In this document: positions 35,001 to 54,088 of the stretch, piece by piece
How positions within the stretch are numbered: position 1 is the stretch's first letter
Layout: every line of letters starts with the position of its first letter
Assembly: GCA_002633025.1 (NCBI GenBank)
Contig: NMRB01000007.1
Span: forward strand, 554,834-618,833
DNA: 64,000 nucleotides
Direction of reading: 5' to 3'
Origin: Notospermus geniculatus
Taxonomy: Eukaryota > Nemertea > Pilidiophora > Heteronemertea > Lineidae
Notes under the pieces: generated by a model
Seen by the model: the letters and a program-made list of their open reading frames with translations, nothing else
The model's database searches: none
What the model was told of the DNA's origin: nothing
Made by a program: the position numbers and the translations under genes

Positions 35001-36508
35001 GTAGAGTGACATAATTTGTCATAACTTCCCAACCTCACAGCGACTTAGGACTGGTTTTGTGGTGGCGGGTCACATTTGTTTTAGACTAGCATGGAATCGA
35101 AAACTGAAAACAGCATGAACCCAGCATATCCAAGGAATCCAACCGATGTCTTAAAAAGTCTTAAATTTGACACTTCCATTTTCAAGGCCTTAAAAAGTCT
35201 AAAATTTGATAATTTCTGTGGGAAGGTCTTAAATTTCATATTAGGGCGGTTGTAAAAAAATCGCAGGAGATGTCGGGGAAATCGCATCTTCGGGCTTCTA
35301 AATATCAAAATTTTTCTGGGGGAGGGCCCAAGCAGCCTACCCACCTTCTTGGCTGTGTCAATCACTGTCATTTTTTACCTTGCGAAAACCCTGCCAGAGA
35401 TATGTCCGGGGGCTTCATTTAGAAGAAAGTAGGTCTAAAGTCTTAAAAAGGTCTTAAATTTGGTGCTTCATAGGCTGCACGCACCCTGTGACACCCCTTC
35501 AAAACGCCAAAGATTTGGAACCCAAGACCCCCCCCCCCCAGGGGAGGGGAGTCTTGGATTCCATTTCTTTGAAGTTTTGTCAGTTGTCTGTACCAACACT
35601 GATATGAGTTGATATCAAATAAGAAATGAGTCAATGTTATTCTTTCACTTAATTTATTGAAATAAACAGTATTGTACACAAAGACAATGTATTCCACATA
35701 ACCTATATTCCAACATGCATACCATAGAAAAATAGGCCATGAAAATCTTCTACATGTCCAACAATGCAGATACATCCATTGTGCCTGTCTGACATTTCAG
35801 GGACCTTATTCAGGCAGCATTCATAAATTTACCGAGTGTGTAGACTATGGGCACCCTATTGTGCTGTCTCAGTCTTACAAAGGATTTGCCGACTCATACA
35901 GCAAAGAGGGCTTTCTGAATAAGGTCCCAGCACAGCATGGTCATGTGTAGTTTCTGTACAGCACTGCATGAACATGATGGACGCCACAAATATGGATTTT
36001 TGATCGTATAGTTCTGAACTCAAGACGCCAAACATTAACAAACTATGTACATGATAAACCAGCAGAATTACCTGTTCAATGTAATGCAGCGCAATACTTA
36101 CAAAACAATACAGTTCAGTAACTTAGATTAAGAAGTGTGTGACAACACCACAATGAAGGATTTGTACAAATACAGAGGCCCTTGAATAAACTGATAGTTT
36201 TCAGATTAATCTGTGTTTCACTGACAAGAAGTAATCACATTAAAATGCAACAGCAGCACCAACTCAAAGGTAGCCAACATGGAAACTAGTTTCACACGTC
36301 AAGATTGTGATATTTTCACCTGCAGATTTGACCAATAGGAAAGCCACCAGCAGTACCAGGCTGGTGACGTCAGATCAAAACCCGACTGTCGGAGAGACAG
36401 AAGAGGTCCAAGGCTTGTGACTTTACAACTTAAATATGGCCGCATTAAACGGAGGAAACTGCATGGAATGCGGAAAGTTCTGGTCCCTGTTTTTAGACGG
36501 TCTAATCC
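32035..36508. other. 3' UTR of RFX-like gene and intergenic DNA
   Basis: AATAAA at 32701-32706 is a good end for the RFX-like mRNA. An AATAAA on the minus strand at 35653-35658 would suit DEF8, giving an 850-nt 3' UTR. A MITE-family member lies at 32225-32405 inside the RFX-like 3' UTR. A poly-C run is at 35528-35540. The hydrophobic frame at 32267-32629 overlaps the MITE and shows no family resemblance. Confidence 0.5.
32225..32405. mobile_element. MITE related to those at 48298 and 50528
   Basis: Degenerate inverted ends (GGCACTCCGCAGTGAGAGTT on the left, CCTCACGTGGAGGAGCACCT on the right) enclose TGTTGGTTTC followed by ACAATGA-type sequence. The same internal order recurs in the other two copies. 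Confidence 0.5.
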
Positions 36509-43191
<6,683 letters not shown>

Positions 43192-43944
43192 TGCTTCCAG
43201 GGAACCTTGTTACCTTCTTCCACCGCACCAGAAGAAGCCAACCATTCCAAAACTGAAAGTGAGAAGGATATGAAAATTTACTAATTCCAGCAAGGCTTTC
43301 AACGAGTACACGGGAAGTCTAGGTAGGCCTACTTTTTTTATACAGTATCGTTGGGCCGGTGATGCCGGTAGGCCTATGTCATGGCGTAGACCTACGCGTA
43401 ATTCAAGTGAGGGTTGCAACTGCTAGTCTTGGACACAGACGCCGTCGCCGATGGGAGCACTCGGAGAGGGAGAAGAACTTGCATGCCTCGGCATAGGGAA
43501 TTTCAGGTGCATACGCAAGGCCTAGGCTAGTTCATGTAGTCACAGTAGGCCTATAGTAGTAGACCCACACACTGCTGCATACATCATGCATGCTGCATGC
43601 ATCATCATAGGCTACATATGTGCATTGTATGGCCCTATGGGGGCTCTCTTACTTACTTAGTCTTTACTTTTGGGCACTGCACTAGCACTAGCTGTGACGT
43701 CTGACGGCACTTATCAATGACATAGACCTACATGTAATCTGGCTTTTGGACTTAGTGAACATTTACCAAAATGAAGGTCTTGTGCTTTTTAGTTGCCGTT
43801 TTTTCTGCGTATCTCGTGACTTTGTTTTTGTTTTGAGAAATACCGGAAGTAAGATATACCACCAGGTGGCGCACTCACACAGGGCATTCTGGGTAAAAGT
43901 GGGTCCTGTCTTCGTCGTGGTGGAAAGCGAAAATTTCTGCAAAA
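43192..43944. promoter_or_regulatory. Divergent promoter region, DEF8 / ATP5F1E
   Basis: The start codons are 753 bp apart. ACCGGAAGT at 43842-43850, about 95 bp before the ATP5F1E ATG, matches the ETS/GABP (NRF-2) site, a common regulator of nuclear genes for oxidative phosphorylation. The function is inferred from the match alone. Confidence 0.5.
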
Positions 43945-45441
43945 ATGGCAGCTTTTTGGCGTCAAGTTGGCTTAAAGTGAGTCGATAAGGAAATGATAAG
44001 TTAAATTGCATGTTGAATATTGACCACATGTGGTTGTTGATTGTAAAACTGTATCTGAAATGAATAATTTTAGCAGTTGACACCGCGACCTTCATAACCT
44101 GAAGCAGCCGGCACGGATTTGTGCACACGCACTGCACTGCATGCACGACCTGCAGTGTAGCAGGAGGAGTTGTCCTCCGAATGATAACAATAGTCTGCTA
44201 TATTGTAAAATCATATCCTATAGCTACACCGATTTCACAACTCAAAAATACACAACGCCCTAGCGGTACTATTATTCACTAGCCATTTCCGGTTGAACCT
44301 CGCCTCCAGGTAAAATTCCTAGGTTTTTAGCCTCACCACCAAGGAATTTTACCTGGAGGCGAGGTTCAACCGGAAATGGCTAGTGAATAATACCGCTAGG
44401 GGCGCTGTGTATTCGAGTTGTGAAATCGGTGTATTGTTCAAGGTTTCTTCAAGGAGCTAGGGCGGGGACTTGGGTCGAAATTCCCAACAGAGCCAGCAGC
44501 GGGAGGTTAGGCCACATAAAAAAAATCTTTAGTTTAGCATCAGCGCCCGCCTCGAATTTTCTCGCCGCCTCAAAAAAAAATTTTTTTTGGACAAAAAATT
44601 TTTTTTCAAAAAGTTTTTTTCAATTTTTTCTCACATTATAATGTTCTCTGTCAAAAAGTGTGGTTTCTTGTCTACACATGCCTTTTCCAGGGTGACCCAG
44701 ATATGTATTTTTTTGAATAAAAACCTTTTTCGAGTTAATACTAAGGATTTGTCTATTGTATGATAAAATGGTGCAATGCTTCCAAGCTCTCTTTCGGTGA
44801 TCACAGTCCATTTCAGTATTTAAAAAAAAAACTCCCTCACTTTTTACAAGTTTGACTGATGCTAAACTAAAGGTTTTTTTTTATGTGGCCTTACAATGCC
44901 AGCCTGGGCTGGATGAACAACCTGCTGGCCCAGCAAACTCAATCAAATTTACCACAGTGACTTTGGCTTGGGCTACACCCTGCTGCAGTCCTACTTACCA
45001 TTTTACTTCTTGTTTTTCAGTTATGTCCAGTTTTCTTCAATATGTGCCAGAGTAGTACGGCAGTGTTTAAAACCTCAGTATCGAGCAGATGCTGCCAGAA
45101 AGGATGAAAGTCTGTTGAAAATCACAAAGTGGGCAGATGGAAAACCAGTTGCTAAGGGTGGTAGGTATAACATACATTTGGGCTGCTGAGGTCAAGTGGG
45201 CTGCCAACCCTTCATTATGTATGAATTGACGTCGCTTCCGACACTTAATGACTCATTAAGTGTCGGAAGCGACGTCAACTCTTTATGAGTGATTGTGGGT
45301 ATAAATTGCCATAATCAGAACACTCAAGGTACGAAGCACCTGTACCTACCGGTACATATCTTTAGTATTGATAAGTTAGCGCATCTCCCAGTATGCTATA
45401 GTTTAATGTATTTTACTATTTCTTTTCCAGCGACGAAGTAA
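43945..45441 (+). CDS. ATP5F1E: ATP synthase F1 subunit epsilon
   Basis: The small stalk subunit of mitochondrial ATP synthase. Exons 43945-43976, 45021-45160 and 45431-45441 encode 60 residues: MAAFWRQVGLNYVQFSSICA, RVVRQCLKPQYRADA, then KITKWADGKPVAKGATK. Human epsilon begins [20 protein letters not shown] and has 51 residues. As in that family, no cleavable presequence is visible. The last exon holds only 8 coding nt plus the stop; joining at G|CG is the only choice that keeps frame with canonical borders. A possible poly(A) signal is ATTAAA at 45820. Intron 1 carries two transposon-like elements and intron 2 a perfect palindrome. Confidence 0.95.
44225..44433. mobile_element. 209-bp palindromic element, TA-flanked
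   Basis: Arms match almost exactly: CACCGATTTCACAACTC at the left and GAGTTGTGAAATCGGTG at the right, with GGTTGAACCTCGCCTCCAGG and its complement further in. TA lies at both borders, as for Tc1/mariner-type MITEs. It is in ATP5F1E intron 1. Confidence 0.8.
44510..44890. mobile_element. 381-bp MITE, TTA target duplication
   Basis: Ends GGCCACATAAAAAAA (left) and TTTTTTTTATGTGGCC (right), each followed inward by CTTTAGTTTAGCATCA or its complement. Flanked by TTA (44507-44509 and 44891-44893), so Harbinger-like. The inside is rich in A and T runs. Confidence 0.75.
45226..45278. repeat. Perfect 53-bp palindrome
   Basis: Two exact 26-nt arms around one base. The left arm starts TTGACGTCGCTTCCGACACT. 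It lies in ATP5F1E intron 2. Confidence 0.97.
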
Positions 45442-46258
45442 CAATGATGTATATTAGACCAATTTGTACAAAGAAAAGTTGATGTGATGGCGATGATGAG
45501 ATGTTTTGCTAGTATTTCTCGCCCCAATTGACAGTTGTCCCAAGGATGTCATCAAGTTGTGCTGGACCAAAAAAGGACTTGTGCTGATTATTCCATCCTG
45601 CTCCACATGAATCTTACAGTTACTGGTCATACATTGTATGCCAAGAATGTTATCTGAGAAGTCATGCAGAAATTTGAATGTTTCATCATCGTTTCTTTGA
45701 CTAAATGCAGAAAATCTCAAAGGTGTTTGTTCTGGGATTTACTAGGATTCTAATTCTCTGATGACATTTTTCAAATAGCAATGGCTGTATGGGGTGAAAA
45801 ATGATAGGACATACTGTGTATTAAATGTTTTCATTAAAAAGTAATTCATCTAGTTGTGTGTTTGTATAGTTTATTTCTTGCCATCTATTCTCTTCTCCTG
45901 TATTGACAGAGGATTTAAGTGGATGGGGACGCCCCTCTGGATTTGTCTGTCAAAAATGACGCGTGACAGGAATGACAGCTATGATAAAATCAATCTATGG
46001 ATGGCTCCTAATACGGGCATTAACCTTGCTTCAACTGATGACAAGAGAAGATGCTGTCTACCTTGGAAGAGCATGAGGAAGCCGAAGCATATTGCACTTG
46101 CTAATTAAGGAGTAAATGATATTTTAGAAAATAATTTAAGATACTTTATTTATAGATGGAAAATTACAATTGTACATATAACTGGACTAACAGGTGAGGT
46201 TTGAACTTAGTCCTATGAACAAAAGATTTGTACATCCAGTCGCACAAAACGTAAAGGC

Positions 46259-46376
46259 GTATTCATAAAGCAGTTCTATCGTTCGAACCGTCTTAGGCCG
46301 GTTCCAAGTAACGTGGTTGACCTTACTTGGAACCGGCCTAAGACGGTTCTAACAATAGAACCGCTTTATGAATACG
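46259..46376. mobile_element. 118-bp palindromic MITE
   Basis: Left end CGTATTCATAAAGCAGTTCT and right end complementary with one or two mismatches; the inner arms (AACCGTCTTAGGCCGGTTCC) also pair. Part of the same word, ATATTCATAAAAC, appears near 28720. Confidence 0.75.
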
Positions 46377-47370
46377 ACCCAAAGGATTTTAATGTATATT
46401 GTATTGTTTACTTTCTGTATGAATGTCCGTTTCATTTGATCAGCCTGGTAATGCATTCTCCATGTAACCACAGGCAAATAAAACATGGCTGTTGAAGAGG
46501 TTCACATTAGTTGATCACCACAACACTACAGTAGCTGAGCTTGGTGTAGGCCTACATGTTAAACATTATGCAACAATAAACAGCACACTACAATGTGTAC
46601 ATACACACACGAAGATGAGTTCCAACTTGTCAAACAGAAACACGGCGCAAATCATTTTGAGCAACATTCTGTGAACGATACCACAAAAACCAAATACACT
46701 ACACGATGAAACAAAAGTGGGGCCCCAAGCAAATGTCACTTCACAACACCATGAAAATCACTTGCCACTTTCATGGCTTTGGCACATGTCAATTTCTGAC
46801 GAAGTGTTGTAGGACTAGTTACAATCAAAACATCAAGAACAATTCCAAGCCTAGCAAACACAGTCAAGTAACACGACAGGGAGCACTGACAAGCCAAGGG
46901 CTGTTGAATTACAGCTACTGGAAGCCTACTAAACGTGTTGGACTCTGTATAGGGCCTACTCTCTGAATAAAATGCAGATTAACAAAAACATATTTTTTGA
47001 CTAGACTGATTAAAAACACGTCATTAATTGCACTTTAGGATGTCATGCAAGTTTGAACTGAACACAAGCGACCTGAATATTGTACTGGTACTTCTCACAC
47101 ATCTAAAACACTGATGTCTTACTAGGGATAAAATCATGATTCAACTACAGTGCAGACATTACATTTAGATGACGGAGGAAGTGAACACGTGGCTGAATTC
47201 TGTCCCACTGTCCTCCTGGTAATGCACGGAGGACATGTACACTGATATCTGTTGACACTCAGTATGGTAGTGGTAGCCGTGTTGATCGTCAACAATATAG
47301 AAAGGAGGATGGTAACACCTATTTCTAAGATCAACTTTTTAAAATTTACATGTATGGTACATGGTCGACT

Positions 47371-47404
47371 CTAGCTTTCGACACTATACGGTGTCTTCCT
47401 CAGG
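47371..47404 (-). other. Stem-loop motif with hammerhead-like core, copy 3
   Basis: On the minus strand: CCTGAGGA, then GACAC and GTGTC pairing around CGTATA, then GAAAG. The stem sequence differs from copies 1 and 2 while pairing is kept (GACCCC/GGGGTC there), which points to selection on structure. Stems I and III are not evident. Confidence 0.4.
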
Positions 47405-48024
47405 AGTGTTGACACTCAATATATATTTAGATAACTTAAAAGCAAGCTAAACGTACACATGTAAATTGAGACAATGAAAATGATAAAATATTATGCCTGA
47501 AATCTACAGTGTTACAAAAAGATATACAGTACATGTCTAGTTGCCGGTATGTTTTGTCCTCTATATGTTCAGTGAATGGAAGTTCATTCATGCTATACAC
47601 AATGAAGGAAATGGGAAGCTCGTAAAAAGATCGAATTCTAGTAGCTAAGCTATTATTTAGGAGAATTATATTGCTTCCTCTTAGACACAACTATTAAACC
47701 TGTGGCTTGAATTGCACTCTACGTGGCAGTCCTAAATCTGTAAACATTTATTATTGAGTTGTGGAATAATGAGACACTTGAACAACATGGATTTCATAAT
47801 GACCAAATATCATTCACCAGATTGAAATTCAGTCCTCACTTGATCATTTCAGACCAGTTGAGAGTACCGTACAGAGTGATGACTCTATTGGGAATCAAAC
47901 CTGTGGCCTCTCTGTGAGGAGTCCAATGCTCTCACCACTACGCTCCCTTGGACTGTGAGTCAAATCAAATTCATCAACTCAACAAGAAAACTGAGACTAG
48001 TTCACAACATGGGGGTATATCTGT

Positions 48025-51000
48025 TCACAGTATCCAACAGTAGCTATTACTTGGGTACTCCTCAGTCACCACTTCCCCCTCGTCATAAGTATCCTCCCCA
48101 CCATCTGAATAATCATCAGCGTCATACTCATACTCCTCCTCTTCCGCATAGTCACCATCGATACATCCAGCCGGATTCCGCACGGCGTTGGGGCAGCTGG
48201 GATAGTGAAGAGACAGTGACATTGGTTTCCATATGGCTGGGTTCTCGATGTTGAATTCCTGGAAGAAATTTTCTGGTCAGTGTGAGAGAACAAGGAGCTA
48301 AAGGCACTACTCCATGTGAGTTTTCTAGAGCGAGTTGGCTCTCAATCGGCAAATAACTATTGTTGGTTTCCTAACAAGATATGCTGAGAATCAATGACAC
48401 CACAGACTGCCCATGATTCTCTGTGGTTGATTTACTGATAGAGGGCCAATGCGCATGAGAAACCTCTCATGTGGAGCAGAGCTTTAGGAATACTATTGAT
48501 GACCTTTCTAACGTAGCTTACAGACCCGATCATCATAATATGGACTTTCAGTTCTATTTCAATGTTGACAAACTCTGACAACTTACCTTTTTTAAATGCA
48601 TTCTAATCAGATTTCTCATCATAGGTGACTTCCGTTTGTCTCGAAAGGAAAGCGGCGAGCGGCCATCTTTGTCCATAGTGAACTCCGATGCTCCGAAGTC
48701 CAACAACATGTTTGGAATGCACTTTTCATCTGGTAAACCATACGCATAGTGTAGAGCAGTACGATAGCACTGCAAGAGAAAGGATTTTGAGAAAGTTTGT
48801 TGTGAACTCAGCTGGTCCCTGTTTCAGCCATGAAATGAATTTACATGACTCCCTACCTACCTCATCTCTACTTTCATCCAGTTTCGTCTTGGCAAATTTT
48901 AGGTGACTCTGAGCTAAAAATCCCACCATCTCATGATTCCGTCGTAGTACTGCCTTATGGAAGGCTGGCTGGGGATCACACTGCAAGTCAAACCAGTTAG
49001 ACTTCAGCAAAAACAAGTACCGGTACAGGAGATGGCATGTCGATGGTGGTTAGGCTACTTCTTTGGTATTGAATCGAGAGTGGCATTATTGCTCCTGAAG
49101 ATAATGTTGGGTGAACTAAAGCACAGCAAGAGCACCCACATCCGCAGACTCCCCAGGCAACTGGGAATGAACTCACACTGCACATAGTTCATCACGGATC
49201 ACAAACTTACCAGAGCTCTTGAGTCAGTCAAGCAACATTTGAATGCATTCTGTAAATCCTGATTATCAAGTAGCAGCAGACGCCGTGTTGTTTCCAAATC
49301 TGAGTCTTCAATTGCCGCATGGAATTCCTGAATGTAGTCCTGGTAGAGGAGGAGATTGTCGATGTATTCTATAGATGCAAGTGACACTGAGGGGTCCTGG
49401 TGCCTCCTTTCTAGTACGGTCAAACCCTCCTGAAGTAAAAAGAAACAAAAACATTATAAATTTGAACAACTGAGCCTTGATCGTGAACTAGGCCCACACT
49501 GTTTCAGGGCGATTCCAAAGATTTTCCACAATGCGATCGCTCAGATGCTGAGTGCTAATATGGGATTTCTAGCTCTAAAGACAACACTGCGCAAATCTGA
49601 CGTACAGCAGGAGGAATCAGAAAACACCCTCTCTAGTACCAACTCTGACCAGAATCAAACCCAGCCTCAGTGGTGACAGGTGCCGACGTTTCCATGCAAA
49701 ACTGCTGTCCCCACTCCCTCCATACCCTGACTAAAACAATTCTACTCTACCTTCATTGCATCCAGGATGTGATCGTACCCATGCAGTGCCAACATCATGC
49801 GATAAGACGGATCATCGCAGAAGCATTTAACATGTACGTATTCATCTATCACATCCATGTATTGTAGCTTCCTATGAACCTCAGCGATATCTCGTGGAGT
49901 TTGAGCAAACTGAAACGGAAAAGAAGTGACGTCATTCACACGTAACAAAAAGAAGGGCTGGATTCTGAGGTTGAAATTGAATGAAATCATGACACCATGA
50001 GCATGGATGGAATCATGACCCGAACCACGACTTTCAGCTGCAGTTAAGAAAAGGCACTGACCTCGTTTCTGCTCGTCATAAGCTCAGCAGGTCCCTCCTC
50101 TAGGATGATTTTAACACTCTCAACATCAACGTCATTCTCTATACACATGAATAATGGAAGTTTACCCTGAAATACAGTGAACAATCAGTCTCTGGATCGT
50201 TAAAAGATGAATTCCAAAGGATCACCACCTAAATATACCAACGGAATGAGGAAGTGTCATCCATCTGTGTCTACCTCACTCGTGCCTTTCATTTATAATT
50301 CCATCACAACCTTTTTCACTTTCCAAGGTCACAGCAAAACTTCTGGGAGATGTTGTAGCGACAGGAGTCACTTTTCTCACCTTGAACCTTAGTTGAGCTA
50401 CTGAAACATAATCCTTCTCCGTCGGCATCAGTCGCTGTATCACTTCTGGTGATATCGATGAATGTAATGCTGAGAAGAAAATTGGCATGTCCATCTGAAA
50501 TGAAATGGTCAAAAATTTGAAAGAGGGGCCTAATATTGGCTCTCCTCGCCGGAAGAAGTTTCTCCTGTGAGTTGGCTCTCAGTGGCATTTCACCGTTATT
50601 GGTTTCCGTAGGATTAACGCTGAGCCCAATGACACAGAGGACTGTCCATAACTTTCAATGTCTAAGTTGCCCGCTGAGAGCCAACTTGTGGAGTGGCACG
50701 GTTAGTGTCTACTCAAGGTCGAGTTTCATAAGTAATTGATGTACGTGTAGTTTGTGACAAAGGGAAATCCGAATGATTTGGCGAACAAAAAACACCTTGT
50801 TCAGCAAAAGGATTGTACCTGACCCTTTAGTAGAAGCTTACCTCTTCCTCCACCGTCACTGTTGTATCAACTCGTGCTCCCTTAGCTCTTAAAGCATCCA
50901 CGAGATCATAACTGTTCTGTTTTATGGCATAGTAGAGAGGTGTAGCACCACGTTCGCCCTGAAGTGGAATGAGGACAATTAGAAACCAGGCAAGTCTCTT

Positions 51001-53652
51001 CCTGACGGAGGGATTTGTGGTTGAATGGGGCTTGCATGCTGCCCGCCAGTGGACAAATCACAACATCGTCACCAGAATTAAGAGACCTCAATGCAGGCAA
51101 TTTGCTTATTGACAGAACTAGGATGGCATCTCAACTGACTGACGCTGAAACTTGAAGTTCGAGACTGAAGATAAATACACTTCAATATCATCACAACTTA
51201 CCAGATTTTTAAACTCTGTATTTAGATTTTTACAAGAGTGGCACAACCGTTTGGTCGACTTCACATCAGCAGCCAGAACACTGTGTGCCAGCTCCATCGA
51301 TGAACCTATCTCTTTGATGATTCTTATGATGTTCTCGGTGCGTTTTTCCAGGGCAAACTGCATCAGGGTCTTGTCCCCCTGAAAAACATAAGAAAGTCTC
51401 AGTCTCAGTTTGGGATTCCAGAGAACTGTTAGTAGTGGCGTACCGTAATGCAAATATGAGTACATCCATCTGTAGATGCACCTCTGGATATGCACTGCAG
51501 TATGACCGAGGACAAAGAGATAACAGCTTCTCTCTAACCTTTTTCAGATCAACCCGGCACCATAAGTTGATCAACTTCCTGACACTCATGATGCTGTCCA
51601 TTTCAACTGCTCTCCATAACCCTGGCTACAAAACAAGACAAAACACAGAGAAATCTGAGTGAACGCTTTGAAATGTACTAGAATATATATTGAATTGAGA
51701 GCTGATTGCCGAACATGGCATCATTAGCTCTATAGATGATTCTCGAATTGCAGATCTCCACACTTCCCCCGAAATTGCAAACACAACCTCGGTCTGAAAC
51801 TGAATGACGTGACACAGAGAACCCCACGACAGTGACTTCAACGATGTTGCGTCAGAGTCGACCATTGCTGAATCATGGATTGCGTCACGTCAGCTGGTTT
51901 CAGACTGAGGTTCTGTTGCGATTTCGGCGGAAGTGTGCAGATCTTTCTCGTTTACGTCAATTTGGCATTTGTCTATAGTTCGGCAGCTTACATTTTCAGA
52001 CGTTGAGAACTTGCTGCCTCATGTTATGTAGTGTTAAATCGCTTAAAAAGCATAGGCCCACTTCTAAGTGTATTTGAATTTCCCGCCAAGGTCATAAATA
52101 CAGGGCTTAGGCTATAGGACGTCATAGGTCATGTGATAGGTAGGGACCACGAGAAAGGCACGACGATGGACGATATGAGAACATGTATGTCAATGGAAGG
52201 AATAAATCAAAGTCAATCTTTCGTATATATTGATAGTCATCTAGTCTTTATTTATGTCCTCCAAGTACCTGAAGATCCCAAGACAAACATTACACTCATC
52301 ATGCTTACCAGATACCTTTGATAGGACTGCCGGTTGTCATCGGGTGTTCTTGGAGAGAGGATCAGATCTTCTGGAGACAGATCATCCTGTAGGAGGAGAA
52401 ACAGACTACAATGACACAGGATTCTCTATATTATTACTTCTTGTTCCATAGCCTTCCAGTTTCTGGTCATGCCGTGGACACATCTTACGTTGGGAAAGAT
52501 GAAGTAACATGAATACAGTCCTCGTTGTCAAACATAAATGATTCATTCCTCAGAACACCGAAAAACGCATAGATGTATAATGATCAACATATACCTTGTT
52601 TTTGATGTAGGGGTCAGCACCACCCTGGAGAAGGACTTCACCTAAATCCTGGCATTCTGGGATGTTGATAAGGGCAAGATGGAGAGGGGTATTCCCGTCC
52701 TAGAATATGGAGAATGGAAATCATGAATTTCATCACCGAATTTCATCTCGTGTCAAGACATGAGTTCCATCAGATCTTCCTGAGATACGGATAGCCTCCA
52801 TTTGTTGATCTGTCCTCGTTAATACAGCACGCCAGTTTTCATCAAAATCCTCATTTTTCTCACTTGGCCCAACCATACGCTCACTAAACATTACAAAATA
52901 TCACAAAGTCCTCACCTCGTCACCATGGTTGAAATCAATCCCAGCATGCCTCAGCATGCACACCAACTGGCGGAGATTCTTGTGCCTGAGTAACAAATGT
53001 TTGTTCGTTTCCTTTATGAGTTTGTGGAGTAATGTCGCCTTGTTCTGTTCCATTCAAAGAAAAGACACTCAGTGATGAATATCTTTGGATCAATCCCATA
53101 CTAACTGAACGTTGATCTCAGGGGTGGAACAGCACTTTTTACAAAGGAGCAACTAAGGAGTATGCTTCTATAAAAGGCTGCATTGGAGTCTAGGAACAAG
53201 GCAGCCATTAAAGGAGACAGGTCAAATCACAGAGGTAAGAAAGGACCACTTTCTCTAGAGATACTGATGGATATAAATCCACACTACACTAATACAGTTT
53301 TATGAAAACTTGCCTACCTCATCTACAAAGTTAGGAGAAATCCCGTGGTCCAGGATCTGGCGAACTCGGTGGTTGTTCAACTGAAGCACTGCTTCTGTCA
53401 GACCAACCTGTCAAATGGAATGTGGAAACATCAAAATTCAGAGAACATGAAACAACATAAAGCTGAGGTACCATGCAGTACTGTATGTTCTGAACTTGAC
53501 CATGAGGGACTACCGATTCATCAACCCCCCATCTCCTTGACGGACATGACGGATGAGGCTAAATTCTGTCAATGCCAATCTACTGATGATCTCTGATGGT
53601 TTACCTGGTCCAATCCAGATCCTGGTGGTGGTGGAATGTTACACAGATCCAT
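48025..53652 (-). CDS. Ankyrin-repeat protein, family unknown
   Basis: Fifteen coding exons (minus): 53652-53605, 53407-53318, 53044-52916, 52699-52595, 52386-52309, 51625-51539, 51378-51202, 50958-50842, 50494-50381, 50166-50062, 49909-49751, 49429-49211, 48980-48861, 48769-48587, 48258-48025; 654 residues. Every intron is phase 0. Clear ankyrin repeats include DEDGNTPLHLALINI...LLQGGADPYIKN and GERGATPLYYAIKQNSYDLV; others (FAQTPRDIAEVHRKL, YRTALHYAYGLPDEK) are weaker. The C-terminus is a long Glu/Asp/Tyr-rich tail ending SNSYCWIL. No signal peptide or membrane segment is seen, so I infer a cytosolic scaffold. The start is the ATG in ALIMDLCNIPPPPG. An upstream exon ending near 54587 has no in-frame ATG and is probably 5' UTR. 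Confidence 0.85.
48298..48487. mobile_element. MITE in the last ankyrin-gene intron
   Basis: Inverted ends CTAAAGGCACTACTCCATGT (left) and, complementing the right end, CTAAAGCTCTGCTCCACATG. The inside has ATTGTTGGTTTCC and CAATGACACCACAGACTGCC, shared with the copies at 32225 and 50528. Confidence 0.65.
50528..50703. mobile_element. MITE in an ankyrin-gene intron
   Basis: Contains GTTATTGGTTTCC and CAATGACACAGAGGACTGTC, matching the MITE at 48298. Inverted TGAGTTGGCTCTCAG and CTGAGAGCCAACTTG lie near the ends. Confidence 0.6.
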
Positions 53653-53784
53653 AATGAGTGCTGACAGATCCTGAAATTGACATAACGAAGAAAGGTAGGG
53701 TCTTAATGCCATGGTTCAATCGACATAATACACTACGCCAAAACTTGCAAGGGGAAGGTGTAGAGCTGGGTCACACTGACAAGC

Positions 53785-54088
53785 GGGAGGGGGGGGGTTG
53801 AAACCTCAGGTGAGAAGGCCTGCAAAATGGGGGGGGGGAGGTCATGCCACACCCCCTCCTCCCCGATACCGGCCGTGTTGTTTACGGGTCTCAGACAACA
53901 GGGCAGGGGGCAGATCCAGAATCATGGGAAAGAGGGGGCACACGCACAGCCAGCGCACATCATGGAAAACCTCGGTCCAATTTATTTTAACATCTTTTCA
54001 AAATTTCGAAATTTCCCGGTCAATTTTAAAGATTTTCCACAAAATAGAGGGGGCACGGGCCGGGTGTGCCCCCCCCTTGGATCCGCGC
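53785..54088. repeat. G/C-run-rich low-complexity stretch
   Basis: Several runs of 8 to 10 G or C (53789-53798, 53830-53839, 54069-54075) just upstream of the ankyrin gene's first coding exon. Frames here are low-complexity and not genes. Confidence 0.6.

Larger units (their letters stand above)
45442..48024. other. ATP5F1E 3' region and intergenic DNA
   Basis: No gene recognised. It contains the palindromic element at 46259-46376, the stem-loop motif at 47371-47404 and a tRNA-like remnant at about 47888-47948. AATAAA on the minus strand at 47747-47752 would give the ankyrin gene a 3' UTR of about 275 nt. Confidence 0.5.

Noticed and set aside
43763-44146. 127-codon minus-strand frame opposite ATP5F1E exon 1
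   Set aside because: It is antisense to a confirmed exon and has no homology or exon structure.
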